NCBI GenBank assembly: GCA_027422505.1
Contig: JAPQWV010000363.1
Span: 496,001 to 560,000, forward strand
Reading direction: 5' to 3'
Origin: Craterostigma plantagineum
Lineage: Eukaryota > Streptophyta > Magnoliopsida > Lamiales > Linderniaceae
DNA: 64,000 bases
Shown here: piece by piece, positions 10,949 through 23,142 of the stretch
Position numbering within the stretch: position 1 is the first letter of the stretch
Layout of the letters: each line of letters begins with the position of its first letter
Notes under the pieces: generated by a model
What the model saw: only the letters and a program-made list of their open reading frames with translations
Database searches by the model: none
Told to the model about the DNA's origin: nothing
Translations under genes and position numbers: made by a program

Positions 10949-12842
10949 AACAGAGCACCTTACAGATTAGGAATGTCGAAAAGCTTCTTCCTAGATGAAA
11001 TAGGCGCAAAAGGTGCAGTCTTTGAATGGTTTTGAATTATATTGATTAGATAGATGCTACAATTTTCAAGCTTTTCTGCAACTTAAAGTGGGGCAGCACT
11101 TCCACTGTTCTTGATTTTCTGCAACAATTTTGCTTTCCTTTTTTCTTTTTTCCTTGGTCTGTATTCAACCACGGTACTTGCTACAGCAGTTATAATCAAG
11201 AAAAGGCTGGTGCTTAACTGCAATTTCCATACGTATTCTATCATTGTTGTTATCGTTTCAAAATTAGCTATTAAGAATCCATTATTAAGATGGATCTGCA
11301 TTATTTATTACATGTCAGGGGGCAACAGCATTTTTAAACACGACTTTGTCTCTCTCTATAAGTTATAGATGATGCATTATGATATTATGTCGTAATCATA
11401 CATTTGCCGCTGGGTCCCACTAGACAATTAACGATAATTAATCCTACCAAGCAATGAGATACTGTCAGGATATATAACATTTCGTCGAAATGGTAGGGAA
11501 AAAAAGGAAGTATTTTATTTGTTTATTTTCTTAAATACAGACAAGATCTTTTGATTTCCTGTATCTTCCATTCTCTCTTCTCTTGTCCATTCATTTCACG
11601 TGAAGTTGAAGAAAGTATGTGTGTGGTCTTACTCTCAAGTCTAAAAAAAGAACATTTCTTTCTATTATCTCGTAAGAAACTCAATTAAATTCTTAATATT
11701 AACAATATAAATTACGTATTATGTCTCATTAATTGCTCCAACGGCGGAATGCCCTACTGTTGGTCATTCTTACAGTCATTATGCATTAAATATTACCTAT
11801 CATATGCAGTGAATAATATTACATTAGTTCGATGAATTGCATACGGTACAAGATATATGATATATGGATGTTACAACTTCACTTCACATATCACATGAAG
11901 ACCGTGCCTGTTTTCTCTTTATTGTATATAAGAGGTTAATTAAATTATAATTAGCACATATTGTCAAACACTAAAAAAGATTGTAGCCTTTCCTACATTA
12001 GCAATCTAATATTGATATCGGTGAATTAAACTAACTCCATTATAATGCACCAATGATTTTCTTCTCCTTGAAACGTAATTTGCCATTTACGACAGTTTTT
12101 TTTTTTATATTACAATATTCTTTATTACCGGAAAATAACATGGCTGATTTGATTTGATATTATTAACACATTATTAACTACATTTAATAGCGAATGAGAG
12201 AGAGAGAGAGAGAGAGAGAGAGTAAATTCAATTTCAAACGATATATTTTATTTAAAATTATTTTTTGACACTTAAGACCAAAGAGAAGGGAGGAACAACC
12301 CTCGTCCAAATTTCCAGCTCAGTTCGAGGTTTCAGGCAAGGCGAGTAAAGAGAATTCGTAGACCGCCCCTTTTTTTTTATCAGATCTTACATCGCTTTTC
12401 AATGGCTGATTGATTTTCCAACAAAGGTTAGCCCTTCAAAATTTTACATGTTCCGTGAGCTGTAACTGATCTGCTCAAGTGTTCCACGTTTGAAAATGTG
12501 TGCATCGCTGGGTGGTACAGTTACCATTTTTTACTAAGCTTAAAGGATTTCTTTTGTGTTAAATCCGAGTCTTAGTGAGGATAAAGATGAGATCTTGCCG
12601 CGGGTTTTTGAGGATCTGTCTCAGGAGTTATGTTCTGTTATCTGTTTCTGCCGAGATTTGTCTTATGCTAGTGCTACTCTGACAAGAATTTATAGAATTC
12701 TTTTAACTTACAATGGGATCTTATTGATAAACATATGCTGTCTGCACTTGATGCCAATGCATAGCTCTTTTCATGCTGACTTGTTGGGACTAGGAATCTT
12801 ACAACTCTGATGATGCTAGAGATGATTGTGTAGGCAAACAAA
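10949..12842. other. Intergenic region plus 5' UTR of the TPX2-like gene
   Basis: AT-rich DNA following the 3' UTR of the KIX-like gene. From about 12290 it appears to be transcribed leader of the TPX2-like gene: a possible UTR donor lies at about 12426 (AAAG/GTTAGC) and an acceptor at 12831-12833 just before the start codon. A GA microsatellite lies at 12196-12222. No protein-coding exon could be supported. Confidence 0.4.
12196..12222. repeat. (GA)n microsatellite
   Basis: About 13 uninterrupted GA units roughly 650 bp upstream of the TPX2-like start codon. Such tracts are common in plant promoters and leaders and can bind BBR/BPC proteins; no function is shown here. Confidence 0.9.
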
Positions 12843-14296
12843 ATGATGGATGCTGAGGTCGTAAATGGTCATGGCCAGCAGTTCATCTCCGAGGTAGATA
12901 AAGCATCATATAATGGCAGTTTGGACATCGAAGGAGTTTGTGCGAATCTTGAAGACACGGTGAAGTTGAACGACCATGAAGATTTAAGCTGTGCTCTTGA
13001 AGTTATTGATGAATCGTTGTTGCCAGCAGATGGCACTGACTCGTCCAAGGTTAGGCATTTTGGATCCATATCATTCGATGCATTATGTAACATGTGAACG
13101 ATTTTCTAGGGATCTCAAGTCAAAGAGTCAGAAGATCCTAAGAATTCGAAACCGCTGAAGGATAATGGGAGAAGATCGAACAATGGACAATCTTTCAGCC
13201 ACAAAAGTAAAGCTGGAAAAGAGGAGGCGAAGTCTTCCATTGATTCAAAGGCGAAGCCTGTCAAGAAAGGCCCTCCCAGTAAAACAGAGGAGACCCCACA
13301 AACACTAGCGTATCCTTTCGAGAGTTTTTCGTGATATACGAGGAAGCTGAATTTTGAATAATTTTTACCGTCCTTGATGCAATGTGTTGTCTTTGGGTTT
13401 ATCCTTGAGTTATTATTTCTAGAAACGTTGGTGGTGGAGAAGCCAAGCCTCACAAACAGGGGACTCGTCCAGCCTACGGTTTCAGTTTCAAATGTGACGA
13501 AAGGGCTGAGAAAAGGAAAGAGGTTTGTATCAGCTGTTTTAATAATACTTTCCACTCCCTCGAAACAGCTTTCTTGCTTACTTGTGATCACGGTTTGGAC
13601 AGTTCTATTCGAAGCTTGAAGAAAAAATCCTCGCCAAAGAAGAAGAGAAGAATAACATGCAGGCTAAGAGTAAGGTACATTAGATCTCAATTTGCAGTTA
13701 TTTTTTCGACTTTATGCTGTATCGCCATTGCTGTACGTTTTTTTTTCTGTCAAAGTAGGAAACACAAGATGCTGAGATCAAGAAGTTGAGGAAAAGCTTG
13801 GGATTCAAAGCAACTCCAATGCCCAGCTTCTATCAAGAACCACTGCCTCCAAAAGTGGAACTCAATAAGGTAATCAAGTTCTTGTCTAGTGCAATAAAAA
13901 CCATAGCCTTGAGTCCTTCCTTTGGACATCCTTTTGGCCAATGCGCAGATACCTACTACAAGGCCTCGATCACCGAAGCTCGGTCGAAAAAAGGTTCCAT
14001 CTGCTGTGGAGACTAGTGCTCGCCCGGGAAGGTTAAGCTTTGACGGGGAGAAACTTCAGCAAAACGACGAGCATGGAAAAACAGAGCATGATGGTGTTGC
14101 CCACGTAAAGAAGCCACTGAGGAAATCCCTTCCCAAGTTACCGTCTGAAAACACTAAAATGTCTCATGAGAAGAAGAAAAAAGGCCCCTCAAGTAGTACC
14201 ACTACTTCGAAAGCAATCAAAACTGAGTCTTTAGTAGAGGCCGAGACATCTGCAGAGGCAGTTCAAGGTGAGGAAGCTCAAGGAAAAACCACTTGA
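12843..14296 (+). CDS. TPX2 / WVD2-like microtubule-associated protein
   Basis: Six coding exons (12843-13049, 13110-13309, 13423-13522, 13603-13674, 13759-13869, 13949-14296) join without a frame break to about 345 residues. The N-terminal third is acidic; the middle is Lys/Ser-rich. The TPX2 C-terminal domain runs from about residue 145 to 225: PAYGFSFKCDERAEKRKE, then FYSKLEEKILAKEEEKNN with the diagnostic KLEEK motif, then ETQDAEIKKLRKSLGFKATPMPSFYQEP. The tail is basic and low-complexity. WVD2-like proteins bundle cortical microtubules and influence anisotropic growth and organ twisting; this is family knowledge. The probable Arabidopsis relative is At4g32330, consistent with the neighbouring genes. 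Two consecutive ATG codons open the frame; the first is used here. Confidence 0.87.
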
Positions 14297-15164
14297 AGAA
14301 CCATTCGCATATGATCGATACATCTTTTTCACTTGATGTTTGGAGTTCTAGTAATACATCTTTTTATATATCTACAAGTGAATGACATCATGTTAAGGTC
14401 TGCCTTGCATTAACGATTTTCAGACAGAGGAATTTGGTTGTCGTTTATGCTTATATGGGTTAATTTTGTCTGTCATTTCTTTGCGTTTGTATGTAATTAT
14501 TGCCACCTATATCATACTAGTGCAAATTTTGGCATTAAACGGTCATCTTCTTGCTTGAAATGCTCTCTATCTTACAAGGAAAAGGAACATTTCTCCACCC
14601 TAGAAACATATACATCATAAGAACATCTTTATTTATTCATAATAGGCAAACCACAGTTCATTACATAAACACACCAAGGCTGCTAAGGGACGATTCATAA
14701 CAAGGGGACACCTGCAAAAACTAAGGTCTTGGTAAAAATAACCAAAAAAACAACCCTTTTTACAAGGGTTGTCGTGGCAGAAAAATTCGTACTTTTCTCC
14801 CACAGCAAAAACCCGTGAAAGCAAGGTGACAAAGCGTGAACGCCCCCGAAAGCAGACCTCGAAACATAGACACGACCAACATAGACGAAGACTAAAAGGA
14901 AGATTATGATAGAACCGCTTAATGAATCTGCTGCTAATTCAGTGCACTGCCCATTGTCTTAAAACTCAGCTAACCATGGCCACGAAAACAAAATGCCTTT
15001 GAAGCATCATAAGAACAGCATTCGCTGAAAAAAGTGTGGCCACCATTCGCTGAAAAAAAACTAGACTCGAGGGAACTGAACCAGCAAAGACCCACAGCAA
15101 GGCAACGAAAACAGAGTAGCTTATTGCGCACCATCTTCTTTACTTGGTAGTAGGAAACGATCAG
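14297..15164 (-). promoter_or_regulatory. Convergent 3' UTRs; poly-U-rich 3' UTR of the EBF gene
   Basis: The TPX2-like gene (+) and the EBF gene (-) converge here, so the interval is 3' UTR on both sides. Read on the minus strand, the EBF side holds several runs of seven or more U (near 15053-15060, 15030-15035 and 14744-14750), two of them in a repeated UUUUCAGCGAAUG context. In Arabidopsis, poly-U motifs in EBF1/EBF2 3' UTRs mediate EIN2-dependent translational repression in ethylene. Equivalence here is inference from position and composition. Confidence 0.4.
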
Positions 15165-17492
15165 TTAAGAGAGTATGTCACACCTCCAAAGGTTCTCCAA
15201 GAGAAGGCTCACAGCACTGTTACTTATCCCAGAGCAGTTCTGAATGTTCAGACCAGACAAAGTCCTGCCTAAAGAACCCAAGAATGGTAAGCTCTTATCA
15301 GACACCAAACAGCAACCAGCTAGAGAAAGAATCTGCAGATTCAGCTGCTTGGCTCGAGACAAAACAGAGATCCCTGAATCTGTTACTTGAGACAGGGAGA
15401 CATCGAGTTCCCCCAGCACGGAGCAGTTTTCAGCAATGGCTGTCAAGCTTTCATCAGTGACGTATCTGCAGCCATCCAAAACTAAAATCTCGAGAGTCTC
15501 CCCGTGAAGCTTGACGATTTCAGAAATCACAGTGTCCGTCGTGTTAACACATTTACTGAGATTGACATTGACCAAACCAGCCTCTGTATGATGAACAAGA
15601 GGCAGCAGGCCATCATCGGTTATCCCTTGAAGGCCAGTGAAATCGACGTGGGTCAGCTTTGGGCACATTTTCGCCAACATGGCCAAGGCAGCATCACCAA
15701 ATCCAGGGCAATTGTGAATGGTCAATGATCTTAGAGATTGGCACCACACTGCCAATTGAAGCTCAGAGTTACATTCACGAATACCCAAGCAGTTATTCAA
15801 AGCAAGAGACTTCAACTTCCCACCACAATTTGCTAGGATGCCAAAAATTCCAGACTGAGTGATTCTGTGACACTCTTCAAGTTTAAGAGTTTCAATGGAA
15901 GAAGCAGCTTTGGTTAGTGATACAACTCCGCTGTCAGAAACAAAGGGGCATTTCTTGGCGCTAAACATCTTCAGTTCAGGGAAACCATTACCCATCGAGG
16001 TGAGCCCCACATCAGTAACTCCTTGGCACGAAGAAATCGACAAAGATTTCAGCTTTCGCAGACCTTGACTCTTGCCCATTACCCAGAAACCTCTCTCGCA
16101 CACATTTTGAAGATCGCCAAGCACAAGATCCGTCATTGCACTCCCATAATGTCCAATTACAGCCAGAGACACGTCGCTGATGTTAAGCGAATATAAGTTC
16201 CCCTTAGTTATGATGTGACCGGCCGACGAAAACAAGCTGGAAATCCCTTGGTCACCAACGAGCGGGCACTTCTTAATAGTAATGGACTTCAGATTGCTGC
16301 AATGGCGCCCAAGGGATTGTAAGCTCTCATTGCTGATTCCCGGGCAATATTCTATTGAGACAGACATCAATTTGGGACAGTTCATTGCAAGAGAAATCAA
16401 GCTTTTGTCAGTTATGGACCGGCAATGGCGGAGGTCAATCTTCGTAAGGAGAGGACAACCACTAGCAATATCCATGAGGCCTTCATCCCCAATAGATTGT
16501 ACGTTCCAAATAGAAAGAGCACCTAAAGAAGGACAACCACGAGATATGGCCTTGAGGCCCGCATTTGTCAGCTTACGGCTAGAAGAATCTCCTCTGATTG
16601 AAAGCTTTCCAAGACCTCCACGTGTTGCAGTTCCAATTGAAATGGCAGCTAATCTAACATCGCTAGCCTTTTTCCCCTCCAAGCACCTCGAAAGATAACC
16701 GTGTGAGTCAGCCTCTGGGAATTCTTCATCTACAGATTTAGTCTCATTGCGATCAGCAACTTCAACATCCTCCTTATTCTGAAGAGGTTAAAAAATTTCA
16801 CCTTTCTTGATGCTACTCAAAAGAAAGAGCCAACGGTTCGATACACAGGCACAAGAACTCCTATCTTGGCCATCGAGGCGTCTGAAAATCTCGAATAGGC
16901 ACTCATCTGGGAGAATCTCAATTGATGGTAGCTGTTTTGAAATTCCCGAAACGACCAGTGGAGCGCTGATGCGAGATCTCTTGCGAAGAGGAAAATAAAC
17001 GTCGACGTGGCTACTGAAAGACAGTAACATAGTTGAATCCTTGGGATTTGGGGACAGAAAACCCCCAGGGAAAAAATCATCGCCACCTGAAAGCAAACAC
17101 AGAGAAATATATATCAGAAGACTATTTCTCCACGAAGCTACACAGCAAAAAAGCTTAACGCTGGCTTCGTATAAAAAGATCTAAAGAAACCAGCATGATA
17201 AAGCTTGATAATCAGCTCAATCTACACGCATATCATCACATGAGGAAATAACGACGATATAGAACGAAAGAAAGACAACGTATATAACTAAAGGCAAGAA
17301 CTTCAAGCAAGCCCACTTCAAAATTAACTTCAATTATAATGATCAACAAGCATAGAAAAAGAAAAGAGCATGACAACAAGAATCACAAGATCAAGAAAAT
17401 TAACCAAATCCAGACAACGCTAAAAAGAAAAAATACAATCAAAATCTAAAAAGGAATCTAAATAGCATACCGCTGAAACAAACTTTCGACAT
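15165..17492 (-). CDS. EBF: EIN3-binding F-box protein (EBF1/2-like), interrupted by an in-frame stop
   Basis: Exon 1 (17492-17471) encodes MSKVCFS and a split Gly codon; exon 2 is 17086-15165. Together they span 648 codons, close to Arabidopsis EBF1/EBF2 (about 625). The F-box lies at residues about 60-105 (IEILPDECLFEIFRRL...SCACVSNRWLFLLSSI). The rest is LRR, beginning CLEGKKASDVRLAAISIGTATRGGLGKLSIRG and ending WRCDILS, the family terminus. EBFs are SCF subunits that target EIN3/EIL factors for degradation in ethylene signalling. Codon 107 is TAA (minus strand, 16790-16788), directly after the F-box, with the frame unchanged on both sides. As written, a 106-residue F-box-only product results. 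A base-call error, a true nonsense allele, or removal by an 87-nt in-frame cryptic intron are the options considered. Confidence 0.85.
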
Positions 17493-18822
17493 GGCAAACG
17501 TGTGAAAACTCCAACAAAGTCAAATTGAACCCCAGCAACCTCGGAAAACCCTCGGAAGAGAGCAAACACTAGCAGATTGGCGAAGAAGACTGAAAACAGA
17601 GCACCAGAAAACGCTGAACGCATCAAGAAGAGAGATCAGAGTACAAACCCTATCGAATAGGGCAAAAAAGAAGCGAGCTGTAGAATATGTGTTCGGCGTT
17701 GGGAAATAGGTGCAATCGTGAAAGGCCAAAGCATTTCTACAAAAAAAAGTCTTATATTTTAGCTTTGTGGTGGTGGTGTGATATCTTATGCATATCTTTT
17801 GTTGTCAATCTGTGGGCTCCTTTTTTCCTTTTTCCACATTTATTTCCTTCCTTTTTTAATTAAAATAATAATAAATGTATACGGAACAGTTCACATACAA
17901 TGAACCAACTTTGTATTGTATGCTACGTTCAATGTTTCTTTCTTTCCACGTTCAATGTTCTTAAATAGACAGCCTAATCCTACGCAATAAACAACTATCT
18001 ATATTTATTTAATTTATATCAGTCATGATTACGTAGGATTTTGATTTCTATCTATTCACACGCAGGCAACCGATTACATTTAATAATTTATCATTTGTCT
18101 AGTTGCCAATAAAGACCAGAGCATACAGCGTTCATTCATGCATCCTTAATACTATATATATAAAGTAAATATAAAAGATAATTTTTTTCCTCCACTGTTA
18201 ACATGTCAAATTGCCAAGTTGATGAATTTGACAGCTCAGTATGCATCGTATAGCTACACCATTGCCTCTGCATGCAAGTGGGCTTTTGTTTAATTTATGT
18301 AATCTTCGTACCGTGAAAATAGCTACAGAGTACTTGCCCGCGTAATAATACTAAGTGTTCGTTTGGTTGACAGATTTATATTTAGGAGGGTTTAAATTAA
18401 TAAGAATTTATATAAAATAAATTAATATGTATAAATAAAATGTGCGTTTGGTTAGCGAATGTAAATAAACACATGTGAGGGGTGGATTTATCTAAACCCG
18501 TGCATGGGTTTAGAGTAGTTTTATATAAACCTGCGAACCAAACATACTAAGATATCATAAACCCACCTTTAAAATATTTAAACCCTCCAAGCAAGCAAAC
18601 AACCTGTAAGAGATTTGTCTTATTTTTTTCCAATGCAAAGTGCTGGGAGCAAATATTCACAGTGACGGAAGATGAGTTTTCTCACCTACTTTACAAACTC
18701 TTGCGAGACGAAAAAGGAAGACGATGTGTTGCTCATGTGTTTCATATCAATTAACTTCACACGTAAATACTCTCCTCGCCATCGAAATTCGATTATTTGA
18801 ACTGTAGTAGTTTTCGAATGAA
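17493..18822. other. EBF 5' leader/promoter and 3' flank of the Gag1-like gene
   Basis: Bases next to 17492 are the 5' UTR of the EBF gene, whose coding part begins with a 22-nt exon. Further out the DNA is AT-rich, with a MITE-like inverted repeat at about 18358-18604. Close to 18822 it should be 3' UTR of the Gag1-like gene. No further coding exon recognised. Confidence 0.4.
18358..18604. mobile_element. MITE-like terminal inverted repeat element
   Basis: The left end reads GTTTGGTT...GGAGGGTTTAAAT and the right end ATTTAAACCCTCC...GCAAAC, an imperfect inverted pair about 250 bp apart. Inside are a second GTTTGGTT/AACCAAAC pair and a palindromic TAAACCCGTGCATGGGTTTA. The GTTTGGTT end is common in plant MITEs. 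No clear target duplication was found, so exact limits and superfamily are open. No coding capacity. Confidence 0.5.
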
Positions 18823-20272
18823 TCAATCGTAGAATCCCTCTTGCTCCCAGATATCGATCAAGAAATCCACCATTTCCTGTTAGTGAGCGCATAAGATAAC
18901 TAAGTCAAGGAGGCGAAGTAGAATGTATGGATAAGAGGATGGGAGATCTTAGATATTGAAGAACTCACAGATAATGGGATTGGTTGGGGAAAGGGTTTGC
19001 TGCTTCCGAGCAAACTCTCATATGTTGCATCCCGACTGTGATAAATAAGATGGGAGAAAAGAAAAACGATGAAGCAGAATGAATAAGTGCAGCCTAATGC
19101 TGTTCCAACGCAATAAGCAACTAATTTTAGCTCATTAAAATGCATGGGAAAAAAGAGAAGATATTTGGGGACCTCAATTTCTGTTCTCGTGCTCGTGCAG
19201 GCTTCTCTGTTCCTTTGTTTCCGACCCACTGTTGCCTTGTTTGATTCCACAGGAGAAGTCCTGCGAATGCATGGCACGAGAAAGAGGATGGGCTAATTTT
19301 GAAAACATACAATGATTCCTATGGTGTTTTTATGCCCATGCAATACAACGATTCAAGTCCTAAGATACATAAGACCAATAATTGGACAGGTAAAAGGCAT
19401 GTGGAAGCTGGACCTTGGTGGCTATATGCAAGATCGGTTTCAGTTTTGAGTAAGTTATTCACTGCCCAGATAAAGATGGAGTATAAAGAACTTACCGCTG
19501 AGATTTAAGGATTCCGAAGTGTTGCTTGTGCCTGCAATGTTGCTGTTCGTATCGAGGGCTGGGTTTGAAGTGCTTGAGATACTTCGGCGTGAGGGAAAGG
19601 CGCTATTATTATTATCCATATCACGTGAGCTTGTGCTCACGAAATCTTCTCTTAGACTATGTTTCCTAACACGTTGGCCTTGGATTCTCAACCCTTTTGA
19701 TGGTTCATCCACAGAAATTACGAGTGGTGGCTTTGAACAGCATCCAAGACAACCTCTGCTCTGTTACGAATCAGGTTAACCACCGTACATATGGTTAGAG
19801 TATCAGAAGAAAACCGTGAAGGTGATGTGATATTACGAATTATATCACGTAGTAGCTATTATCATAAAATTATGGTAAAGAGAAAAACTCAAAAATCGAC
19901 ATCTTCGAGCAGATACGATACACCTCTTCTTTTTATTCCCTATCTCGTACTACTTCCAACCTTTCGTGCACATCTTTCATTTCCAACTAAACAACTACAG
20001 CCGGTTTATTTCCATATAAACACATAGAACATCAGGTAAAACAAAGACAATGAAACACTTGTTTATTAATTGCAACCACGACATTTTCTTATGAATTTAC
20101 TCGTTCCCGTTTCCCGTCAATTAAAAGAAAATACTCGTCTTTATCACAAAACAGCAGCTTATTCATGAAAAAGTCCGTACTCTGTTCAGTAGATCATATG
20201 CATATGCATCCATCCACAACGAAAAAGTAACGAAATGCAGAGAAATAGGGGGAGAAAAAGCACTGACCCCAT
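18823..20272 (-). CDS. Gag1-like clamp domain (DUF4050) protein, predicted N-myristoylated
   Basis: Five coding exons in transcription order: 20272-20268, 19755-19496, 19260-19173, 19035-18969 and 18876-18823, giving 157 residues in phase. The first coding exon is only 5 nt (ATGGG); with exon 2 it makes MGGCLGCCSKP, whose Gly2 and Cys4/7/8 suit myristoylation and palmitoylation. Then come DEPSKGLRIQGQRVRKHS, a Ser/Asn-rich linker, GLLLWNQTRQQWVGNKG, ATYESLLGSSKPFPQPIPLS and the terminal EMVDFLIDIWEQEGFYD, which together form the plant Gag1-like clamp domain. The biochemical role in plants is unknown; the name comes from a fungal eisosome-linked protein. A more distal 5' UTR exon probably lies near 20.53-20.63 kb. 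The tiny first exon means automated annotation would probably start the protein wrongly. Confidence 0.78.
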
Positions 20273-22389
20273 GCAATCAATTAAATTACGAATCCAAGAG
20301 GGGAGTGAGCTGCACCAACGCTGCATCAAGTGATAAAATTAAATAAATTAGCTATACATAGCACGCGAACTAATTCATTGACGATTCCCAGATCTCAATT
20401 TCCTCCAAATTCAGCGACAAAATAACAATCTGCCAAAAAAAGAGAAGAAAAAAAAGAACAATTCAATCAATTGAAACAACGCAAAGCAAAGGCAAACACT
20501 TGAATACAATAAGCGATTACCCTTTGAAGAGGAGAAATTCACAGTCGTATCATCGTGTTGGCGCGGCTGATTCTGGAATTTATTCGGCAGAAAAAAACGG
20601 ATGCCAAATAAAGACTCTTCCTTCGTCTTCACATTGAAAGCTCAGCTAGCTTTGTGCGGGTGAGCTGCCTCCTCAGTGGCTCGTAAAGAGCAAGTCTTCC
20701 CCACTTGTCTATAATCTTAAATTTTGTTCCATGGGCCTAGGCCTGGCCCATCTACATACAAAATACGCCCAATGTTTAGTATGGGCCTTAGCCCATTAAA
20801 ACGAGGAGAAAAATGAATTAAAAAATTAAATAAATTTTTTATCTATGAACCCAAAAGTAAAAGCGAAAAGTAGAAAAGAAAATATGTTAGTAGTTATGTT
20901 AGAGTAGTTTTTATAGATATAGATAGAGAAAAATCGTTTAAATTAGATTAATTTATATTTTCATCAAAGTATATGAAAAATCCGAATTAAGGGGAGGACG
21001 TTAATTAGTTGTCGATAGAGATTTTTAGCGATATACTATTCTTGGGCATGTTTCTAAGCGAAACTAATCTCGACTTCAATCCTCGTTTTCGTTAATGTAA
21101 ACCATGCAAGTTATTAAGACATAATTGACCGACAATCCTAATCAAGGTGAAGTATGAAGGTAGTCGTCGTCCTACAACCCATTGTCTTGTCTTAACTAAA
21201 TTCTTGGGTTTGGTGAGGCCATAAATGCAGTTTTATTACGTCAATTTAAAGCACTATATAGGTGACAATATATAAAATTTTCTTTCAAAAGGGATAGGGC
21301 CACAAGGGTCTAATCTCAACCAACACACACGTTAATATATTCATGAAGAGATAAAGACAAGAAAACCCTAGTAGTCAGTGCGCATACACGACGCCATTAT
21401 TGCACGAGCTTTGAGTTATTACAAGAACGAATTAGAGATGTGAAAAGAAATAAATACTCATTTACAATCCGCTGACGTTGTGATCTACTTAATTAGCAAA
21501 TAGCAACCGCGATTTGCTCCTAATTTTATGGGATTTACGTTAGAATATTTTCCCATGCATTTAGAGGACCTACTAGAGCAGCTACACATATACTTGTTCA
21601 TTGTTCTTACCGTTTTCAATCATGAATTCATAGTATCTTCCCGAAACATTGCCGACAAGTTCTGCACTTCCACACATTAATTTCGTAATCGGCCTCAATC
21701 TCCATGATACGTCACTTCTTGGGAAGAAAATAGGTAACAGTAGATAGAGATATAGCTAAGGTGAAGTTAGATGGTCCAATAGCAGTTACTACTATATTTA
21801 TATCGAATAGTCTTCAACTTAGATGCTTCTACGTACATTTGTATGACGGATGACGATATGCCACTGAATTCTTGGAAAGACACACACACAGTCAAAGGAG
21901 GAAAGAAACAAAGAAAGAAAAGATTAATAAAGGATGAATGGTGACGACATGTAATAGAATAGAGATAAAAGACCTCTCGCAATACGTTTGCTATTGCATG
22001 TTCCAGAAAGTGAATAGTTTTTTTCTCTTGTATATCTGTCTTTCTTAAAGCGACGTTGACTTCAGAGTCCTCCTTTTGAATTATTTTTATGGCGTTTTGT
22101 GGTTATGGGGTGTTTTTGGTTAACAGAAGAGTGCAGTGCAGGTGAAAGCTTTTATTGCACATCGCCCCACCCAATGTACTTACTACCACTTACCACCTCA
22201 CAACCCTTCTCCACCACCGACTGAAGCGAGCGTGTAATAAGATTTTCTTTTCTATATACTTTCTTCCCTCTTTTCTCTCTTAGCTAACTACTGCATTTAA
22301 GGAAAAATCTCGCCTAAGGAGGAGGGAGATACATATATATATATATATACATATTAACCGGCAAACATTTCAGAAAAGAAATATCAATC
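20273..22389. other. Divergent intergenic region between the Gag1-like and SHINE genes
   Basis: About 20273-20650 is likely 5' UTR and UTR intron of the Gag1-like gene. At 20730-20800 there are several GGGCC/GGCCCA motifs, including a palindromic GGGCCTAGGCC, typical of broadly expressed plant promoters. The remaining 1.5 kb is AT-rich. Close to 22389 is the leader of the AP2/ERF gene, with a short (AT)n tract near 22331-22349. No gene seen between. Confidence 0.45.
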
Positions 22390-23142
22390 ATGGTACAATC
22401 TAAGAAGTTCAGAGGTGTCAGGCAACGCCAGTGGGGCTCTTGGGTGTCAGAGATTCGCCACCCTTTGTTGTAAGATTTTTTTTCACCACTACACACTATT
22501 TTATTTACTCCTCTTCTTACCCATAGCATCCACAGTATATAACATGAATGTATGTCAGAAGTTATACATAAATCTTTTACTTGTTTTTCGTAACCTTATA
22601 ATAATATGTTCCCAAGGAAGAAGAGGATATGGCTGGGAACCTTCGAAACTGCAGAAGCAGCGGCGAAAGCGTACGACCAGGCGGCCATTTTGATGAGCGG
22701 ACAAAATGCCAAGACGAACTTTCCGATCCCGAAAAAGAGCGACGATGACGTCAGCAACGCTGAGGAGATGACGAGCCAAGGCGCGGCGGCGGCGGAGCAG
22801 ATGACGGACATGCTCGGAGCAAAGCTGAGGAGATGCTGCAAGAATCCGGCGCCGTCCATCACTTGCCTGAGGCTCGACGACAGCGACGGTTCCAACATAG
22901 GCGTGTGGCAGAAACGCGCCGGGAGGCACTCTGGGTCCCACTGGGTCATGAAGGTCGAGCTGAAGAAGGATTCGTCGGGTCAACGCCGGAGCACCGCCTT
23001 GACTCAGCCGTCTGGGTCGTCGGCGTCGTCGTCCTCGGAAGCTGACCTCGTGGAAGAAGAGAACAGAGTTGCGCTGCAGATGGTTGAAGAGCTGCTTAAC
23101 TGGAACGGTTCTTGCTCGCCTTCGCTGGAAAATATGGGTTGA
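22390..23142 (+). CDS. SHN: WIN1/SHINE-clade AP2/ERF transcription factor
   Basis: Two exons, 22390-22469 and 22617-23142, 201 residues. It opens [29 protein letters not shown], with the clade's characteristic intron inside the AP2 domain (residues about 7-65, ending [11 protein letters not shown]). The two SHINE-specific regions follow: the mid motif [18 protein letters not shown]...IGVWQKRAG...HWVMKVEL and the C-terminal motif [16 protein letters not shown]1/SHN proteins activate cutin and wax biosynthesis genes in epidermis and shape the cuticle surface. A Q replaces H at position 14 and S replaces A at 20 compared with the Arabidopsis protein as I remember it; both are conservative. The call to the clade is firm; which SHN paralogue it is cannot be told from the sequence alone. 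Confidence 0.93.
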
